Shown here in pieces: positions 3,767 through 7,529 of a stretch of 7,529 bases of DNA. The DNA comes from Nitrosomonadaceae bacterium (GTDB lineage: Bacteria > Pseudomonadota > Gammaproteobacteria > Burkholderiales > Nitrosomonadaceae). The stretch spans positions 1 through 7,529 of the forward strand of contig CANIWY010000048.1 of assembly GCA_947471695.1 (NCBI GenBank), read 5' to 3'. The notes beneath the pieces were generated by a model. That model worked only from the letters and a program-made list of their open reading frames with translations. It did no database searches and was not told where the DNA came from. The position numbers and the translations under genes were made by a program. Numbering within the stretch: position 1 is the first letter of the stretch; the number at the start of each line of letters is the position of its first letter.

Positions 3767-6494
3767 GTTCCCAGTTGGGCCCCGTACCTGTTTCTACCAA
3801 CAGTGGCACATCAAGATGTGCAACACCACACATGAGTTTTGGCAGCTCTTGTTTCACCAGTTCGATTTCATTATCTGGGACTTCCAGTACCAGCTCATCA
3901 TGGACTTGCATGATGAGCTTGCCGCACAGTTTTTCTTGCATCAGCCAATCGTGCACTGCAATCATCGCGAGCTTGATGATGTCCGCTGCAGTGCCTTGCA
4001 TCGGAGCGTTGATGGCAGCGCGCTCTGCACCCTGCCTGCGGTTGCCGTTGGGGCTGTTGATTTCAGGCAGCCACAACCTGCGGCCAAACACAGTTTCAAC
4101 ATAGCCGTTTATTTTGGCATCCTCTCGGGTGCGTTGCATATAATCTGCCACACCGGGGTAGCGTGCAAAATAGCGGTCCATGTAGGCGCGTGCGGCAACT
4201 CGTTCAATTCCTAGTTGTGAGGCGAGGCCGAATTCAGACATACCGTAGATTAGGCCAAAGTTAATAATTTTGGCATAACGGCGCTGTTCATTGTCTACTG
4301 CCTCCAATGGCACGCTAAACACTTCTGCAGCGGTGGCGCGGTGGATATCTTCCCCTGCAGCAAAGGCTTTGAGAAGCCCCGCGTCTTGTGCGATGTGGGC
4401 CATGATACGAAGCTCGATTTGTGAATAGTCAGCGGAGATGATGCTGTGACCGTTCGGTGCAATGAATGCTTCCCTGATACGACGCCCTTCGGCGGTACGT
4501 ACCGGGATATTTTGCAAGTTTGGTTCGTTGCTAGTGAGCCGCCCTGTTACAGCTACCGCCTGGGCATAATTAGTATGCACACGCCCGGTATTACTGTCGA
4601 CCATGCGTGGCAGCTTGTCGGTATATGTGGACTTAAGTTTGGCAAGGCTACGATAGTCAAGCAGTATCTGTGGCAGCGGATAATCCAATGCAAGCTTTTG
4701 CAAGGCATCCTCGTCAGTTGACGGCACTCCGCCCGGTGTTTTTTTTATGACGGGGAGTTTGAGTTGGTCAAATAAAATTTCCTGTATTTGCTTGGGTGAG
4801 TTCAGATTGAAGGACTGTCCGGCGATGGCATATGCCTGCTGCTCCAGCAGCAGCATCTTCTCGCCCAGTTCACGGCTCTGTACTTCTAGAAGTTTGATAT
4901 CCAGTAAAACGCCGTTGCGCTCCATTTCAAAAAGCACCTCCAGCACCGGCATTTCGAGTATGTGGTAAATATGACTAAGCTTCGTGTCACCGGCAACTTG
5001 CGGGTACAGGTGCTTATGTAGTTGCAGGGTAATATCGGCATCCTCAGCTGCATAGTGCGTAGCCTGTTCGATATCCACCTGGTCAAAACTGATTCGGCTG
5101 GCGCCCTTTCCGGTCACTTCATCGTAGCTAATCGTCTTGGCGCCCAGATGGCGTAGTGCAAGGCTGTCCATGTTATGCGGACGGTGTGACTCAAGTACGT
5201 AGGACTGCAACAATGTGTCATGGGCGATGCCGTTTAATTGTAAGCCATGGTTAGCAAAGATATGTTTGTCGTATTTGAGGTTCTGGCCCAGCTTAGGTCT
5301 GTCTGGGTTTTCAATCCATTGCCTGAGTGTGTCCAATACGAGATTGGTTGCCAATTGTGGCGGAGTGCCGGCGTAACAGTGGCTAAGTGGTAAGTAAGCG
5401 GCTTGGTGCGGCGCAATGGAAAATGAAATGCCGACGAGCTCTGCTTGCATCGGGTTTAGGCCGGTAGTCTCAGTATCTAATGAGACTAGAGGTGCGGCAT
5501 TGAGACGCGTGAGCCATTCATCTAACTGGGACTGGGTGAGTATGGTCTGGTAGTCGATAGGCGCTGACTCAGCAGATGTTTGCTGGCGGGGAGTGATTCC
5601 TGGGTGTTCGCTTGCAGAGGGTGTTGCGTTATTTTGTTCTATGCCTGGAGCCTGTCGTAACTCTCGCAACCAAGTTTTTAAATCTAACCGTTCATATAAT
5701 TCGGCAAGTTTGACCGTATTCTGGGGCTTTAAGCCAAGGTCATATAATTCAACTGGCAATGTTACATCGCATTTAATGGCGAGTAGCTCGCGTGATTTAT
5801 TCAACCAATTTAGTGACTTACATAAATTCTCCCCCACCACTCCGCTGATTTCGCTGGAATGGGTAATGATATTGTCCAGCGTGCCATATTGTGTGAGCCA
5901 CTTCAATGCCGTTTTGGGACCAACCTTCTCTACTCCAGGAATATTGTCTGCCGTATCTCCGACGAGTGCGAGGTAATCAAGCATACGTGCCGGCGGTATG
6001 CCAAATTTAGCAAGCACTCCCCCCTCATCAAGGACCTCATTGCTCATTGTGTTGATCAGCGTGATCTGTGGGCTGACCAGTTGTGCAATATCCTTGTCAC
6101 CAGTGGAGATTATGCAGCGCATATTCTCCTGCACGGCTTGTTTTGCTAGGGTTCCGAGGACATCGTCAGCTTCCACCCCATCGACTATCAGCATTGGCCA
6201 CCCCATGGCGCGTATGCATTCATGTAGTGGCGTAATTTGCGCCACCAGATCATCCGGCATGGGTGGACGGTGGGCCTTATATTCCGGATATAGATCATTG
6301 CGAAAAGTCTTACCTTTTGCATCAAATACACACGCGCTATAATCAGCTTGGTAGTCCTTATGCAGACGCCGCAGCATATTGAGAACACCATGAATTGCAC
6401 CGGTCGGTTCATTAAAGCGATTTCGCAAATCCGGTAATGCATGGAAGGCGCGATACAGATAGGAAGAGCCATCAACTAGCAGCAGTGTTTTCAT
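3756..6494 (-). CDS. polA: DNA polymerase I (5'-nuclease, proofreading, polymerase)
   Basis: This 912-residue enzyme removes RNA primers, fills gaps in lagging-strand synthesis and acts in excision repair. Three domains are complete. In the 5'-nuclease (about 1-280) the acidic residues are present: Asp8, Asp58, the VEADD group at 107-111, TGDKD at 131-135 and GDTADN at 179-184. A low-complexity linker follows (about 283-312). The 3'-5' exonuclease keeps its metal ligands: Asp340 and Glu342 in LDTETTG, Asp409 in NLKYD, and Tyr481/Asp485 in YAAED, so proofreading should be active. The polymerase domain has motif A (SADYSQIELR, Asp689), motif B (RRYAKIINFGLIYG, with Lys742, Phe746, Tyr750) and motif C (QVHDELV, His865-Asp866). 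Phe746 matches the E. coli residue that discriminates against dideoxynucleotides. E. coli PolA has 928 residues. The ATG is supported by AGAAG 6 nt upstream. It diverges from the LOG gene across 23 bp. Confidence 0.99.
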   Translation of the reverse strand: MKTLLLVDGSSYLYRAFHALPDLRNRFNEPTGAIHGVLNMLRRLHKDYQADYSACVFDAKGKTFRNDLYPEYKAHRPPMPDDLVAQITPLHECIRAMGWPMLIVDGVEADDVLGTLAKQAVQENMRCIISTGDKDIAQLVSPQITLINTMSNEVLDEGGVLAKFGIPPARMLDYLALVGDTADNIPGVEKVGPKTALKWLTQYGTLDNIITHSSEISGVVGENLCKSLNWLNKSRELLAIKCDVTLPVELYDLGLKPQNTVKLAELYERLDLKTWLRELRQAPGIEQNNATPSASEHPGITPRQQTSAESAPIDYQTILTQSQLDEWLTRLNAAPLVSLDTETTGLNPMQAELVGISFSIAPHQAAYLPLSHCYAGTPPQLATNLVLDTLRQWIENPDRPKLGQNLKYDKHIFANHGLQLNGIAHDTLLQSYVLESHRPHNMDSLALRHLGAKTISYDEVTGKGASRISFDQVDIEQATHYAAEDADITLQLHKHLYPQVAGDTKLSHIYHILEMPVLEVLFEMERNGVLLDIKLLEVQSRELGEKMLLLEQQAYAIAGQSFNLNSPKQIQEILFDQLKLPVIKKTPGGVPSTDEDALQKLALDYPLPQILLDYRSLAKLKSTYTDKLPRMVDSNTGRVHTNYAQAVAVTGRLTSNEPNLQNIPVRTAEGRRIREAFIAPNGHSIISADYSQIELRIMAHIAQDAGLLKAFAAGEDIHRATAAEVFSVPLEAVDNEQRRYAKIINFGLIYGMSEFGLASQLGIERVAARAYMDRYFARYPGVADYMQRTREDAKINGYVETVFGRRLWLPEINSPNGNRRQGAERAAINAPMQGTAADIIKLAMIAVHDWLMQEKLCGKLIMQVHDELVLEVPDNEIELVKQELPKLMCGVAHLDVPLLVETGTGPNWERAH

Positions 6495-6517
6495 TTAATT
6501 CTTCTAAGGGTGTCTGC
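6495..6517. promoter_or_regulatory. Compact divergent junction with abutting ribosome sites
   Basis: Only 23 bp separate the polA ATG (- strand, 6494) from the LOG-family ATG (+ strand, 6518). The two Shine-Dalgarno sequences touch: AGAAG for polA (6505-6501, 6 nt spacer) and AAGGG for the LOG gene (6506-6510, 7 nt spacer). There is no room for either promoter, so each must lie inside the opposite gene and the two 5' leaders should overlap as antisense RNA. I could not identify convincing -35/-10 pairs on either side. Confidence 0.6.
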
Positions 6518-7246
6518 ATGAGTGCACAAGATAGACTGTCTGGTACTGCTGGCATTGATCTTCCAGAGCAATCCTGGTCCGCAAAAGAGTCTTGGCGAGT
6601 ATTCGGCATTATGGCAGAATTTGTCGAAGCAACTGAGCGCCTCAATACGATTCAGCCGGCAGTAAGCATCTTTGGCAGCGCCCGCACTCCTTCCGATCAT
6701 CCTCACTATAAACTGGCCGAGCAGATTGCGCGACAGCTATCTGATGCAGGCTTCTCTGTTATTTCAGGCGGGGGCCCCGGCATCATGGAGGCAGCTAATA
6801 AAGGTGCTTTTTCTGGGAGATCGCTCAGTGTTGGTCTCAACATTCAGCTGCCGCATGAGCAACATAACAATGCTTATCAGGATGTCAGTAGAACTTTTCG
6901 TCATTTCTTTGCACGGAAATATATGTTTGTAAAATTTGCTACCGCCTATGTGGTTATGCCTGGGGGGTTTGGTACACTGGATGAATTAATGGAAGCGCTT
7001 ACACTGGTTCAAACTGGTAAGACTCGGAAAATGCCGATCATCCTAGTCTGTTCAGATTTTTGGGGTGGTATGCTCGATTGGTTCCGTCAGGTATTGGTAG
7101 CTGAGAATATGATCTCTGCTGAAGATATGGACTTGGTGCAGGTGATTGATGAGCCTCGTCAGGTGGTTGATGCGATCTTCAAGTATTATGAGACCCGCGG
7201 TTTTGAACCTTCGGCGGTGGAACGGGAAATACAACTCAATTTGTAA
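6518..7246 (+). CDS. LOG-family (TIGR00730) Rossmann-fold protein
   Basis: The 242-residue product belongs to the LOG / TIGR00730 family, whose studied members are nucleoside 5'-monophosphate phosphoribohydrolases (cytokinin-activating in plants and some bacteria, nucleotide-cleaving in others). Visible signatures are AVSIFGSAR at 48-56, the nucleotide-binding GGGPGIMEAANKGA at 84-97, FARKYMF at 131-137 and the catalytic-site motif PGGFGTLDE at 148-156, with Glu156 as the expected catalytic acid. The N-terminal SWRVFGIMAEFVEATERL helix is typical of longer members. It has no signal peptide, so it should be cytoplasmic. The frame is open to an ATG at 6437, but that start would run 58 bases into polA. 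ATG 6518 has AAGGG 7 nt upstream and is preferred. The substrate cannot be read from sequence; household nucleotide salvage is the safer guess than hormone synthesis. A DUF2782 gene follows after 53 nt. Confidence 0.93.
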   Translation: MSAQDRLSGTAGIDLPEQSWSAKESWRVFGIMAEFVEATERLNTIQPAVSIFGSARTPSDHPHYKLAEQIARQLSDAGFSVISGGGPGIMEAANKGAFSGRSLSVGLNIQLPHEQHNNAYQDVSRTFRHFFARKYMFVKFATAYVVMPGGFGTLDELMEALTLVQTGKTRKMPIILVCSDFWGGMLDWFRQVLVAENMISAEDMDLVQVIDEPRQVVDAIFKYYETRGFEPSAVEREIQLNL

Positions 7247-7271
7247 CTGTTCAGGTCATTTCGGCTAGAAT
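7241..7271 (+). promoter_or_regulatory. Weak candidate promoter before the DUF2782 gene
   Basis: TTGTAA (7241-7246, overlapping the LOG stop) and TAGAAT (7266-7271) resemble -35 and -10 hexamers, but the spacer is 19 nt, longer than usual. The 53-nt gap could equally be crossed by transcription from the LOG gene. Kept only as a candidate. Confidence 0.2.
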
Positions 7272-7299
7272 AAACGTATTGATAAAGTCGGGAGTCACC

Positions 7300-7529
7300 T
7301 TGCGTCGAATGATTCTTGTATCGTTGCTGACTCTTGTGCTGCCAGTCGCCGCACAGTCTACTCAGTCCAAGAAGCTGGTGCCGATCCCGGAGTCGCCCGA
7401 ATTGCCGCTGCCACCACCATTGTCTGACTCGGAGCAGGATGCCTCATTAGAACCCCAAGTCACCATCATCAAGCGCGGGGAGGACTCGGTCGAGGAGTAT
7501 CGCAGCAATGGTCGACTATATATGATCAA
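7300..7529 (+). CDS. DUF2782 secreted protein (3'-truncated), TTG start
   Basis: The first 76 codons of a DUF2782 protein run off the right edge. Residues 1-18 form a signal peptide (MRRMILVSLL then a hydrophobic stretch ending PVAA). A short Pro-rich spacer follows (PIPESPELPLPPP). Next comes the family core: LEPQVTIIKRGEDSVEEY, then RSNGRLYMI. The protein should be periplasmic; its function is unknown. TTG at 7300 is the preferred start: GGGAG (7290-7294) lies 5 nt before it, and it adds the Arg pair that a signal peptide needs. The alternative ATG at 7309 would stand 14 nt from that site and lose both Arg. From memory, DUF2782 genes often sit beside thrB or polA in Betaproteobacteria, which fits polA being one gene away here. 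The family call rests on recalled motifs but is fairly strong. Confidence 0.85.
   Translation, partial: MRRMILVSLLTLVLPVAAQSTQSKKLVPIPESPELPLPPPLSDSEQDASLEPQVTIIKRGEDSVEEYRSNGRLYMI

Noticed and set aside
3717..4214. 165-codon open frame on the + strand inside polA
   Set aside because: It is entirely antisense to the conserved polymerase domain; its translation shows no recognisable domain and its existence follows from polA codon use.
5593..5976. 127-codon + strand frame inside polA
   Set aside because: Antisense shadow of the 5'-nuclease and linker region of polA, with no ribosome site or family resemblance.
6437..6517. N-terminal extension of the LOG gene from ATG 6437
   Set aside because: It would overlap polA by 58 bases and has no ribosome site, while ATG 6518 has AAGGG at 7 nt.

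Overview
The window looks like a piece of a gammaproteobacterial or, more likely, betaproteobacterial chromosome of moderate GC. The conserved rpsP-rimM-trmD-rplS cluster next to polA, and a DUF2782 gene close by, are arrangements I associate with Betaproteobacteria. Together with the copper and cytochrome genes, they make the Nitrosomonadales (Nitrosomonas/Nitrosospira relatives) a reasonable guess. That placement is inference from recall, not something the sequence proves.

Region 1 (1-1538, + strand) is a periplasmic copper and redox patch. It holds the 3' end of a type 1 copper cupredoxin, a DUF411 (CopG-like) secreted protein joined to it by an ATGA overlap, and, after a 236-bp gap, a lipoprotein-anchored mono-haem cytochrome c. 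The end of the gap is unusual: the cytochrome start codon lies in a perfect 8-bp hairpin with no visible Shine-Dalgarno sequence. A 29-codon upstream reading frame ends on that start codon (ATGA).

Region 2 (1539-1622) is a convergent gap holding two hairpins, one of them a perfect 10-bp stem with a 4-nt loop. It probably ends transcription from one or both sides.

Region 3 (1623-3704, - strand) is the translation operon rpsP (S16) > rimM > trmD > rplS (L19). It has a plausible sigma-70 promoter just upstream of rpsP. The rimM stop and trmD start are 2 nt apart.

Region 4 (3756-6494, - strand) is a complete three-domain DNA polymerase I. All the 5'-nuclease, proofreading and polymerase catalytic residues I looked for are present.

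Region 5 (6518-7529, + strand) is divergent from polA, with only 23 bp between the start codons. It holds a LOG-family (TIGR00730) Rossmann-fold protein and the first 76 codons of a secreted DUF2782 protein that starts with TTG and runs off the window.

Most of the window is conserved housekeeping DNA. I saw no mobile element, tRNA, rRNA, CRISPR array or defence system. The less ordinary observations are the start-codon hairpin with its coupled short frame, the very compact polA/LOG divergent junction, and the azurin-spaced copper loop in the partial cupredoxin.
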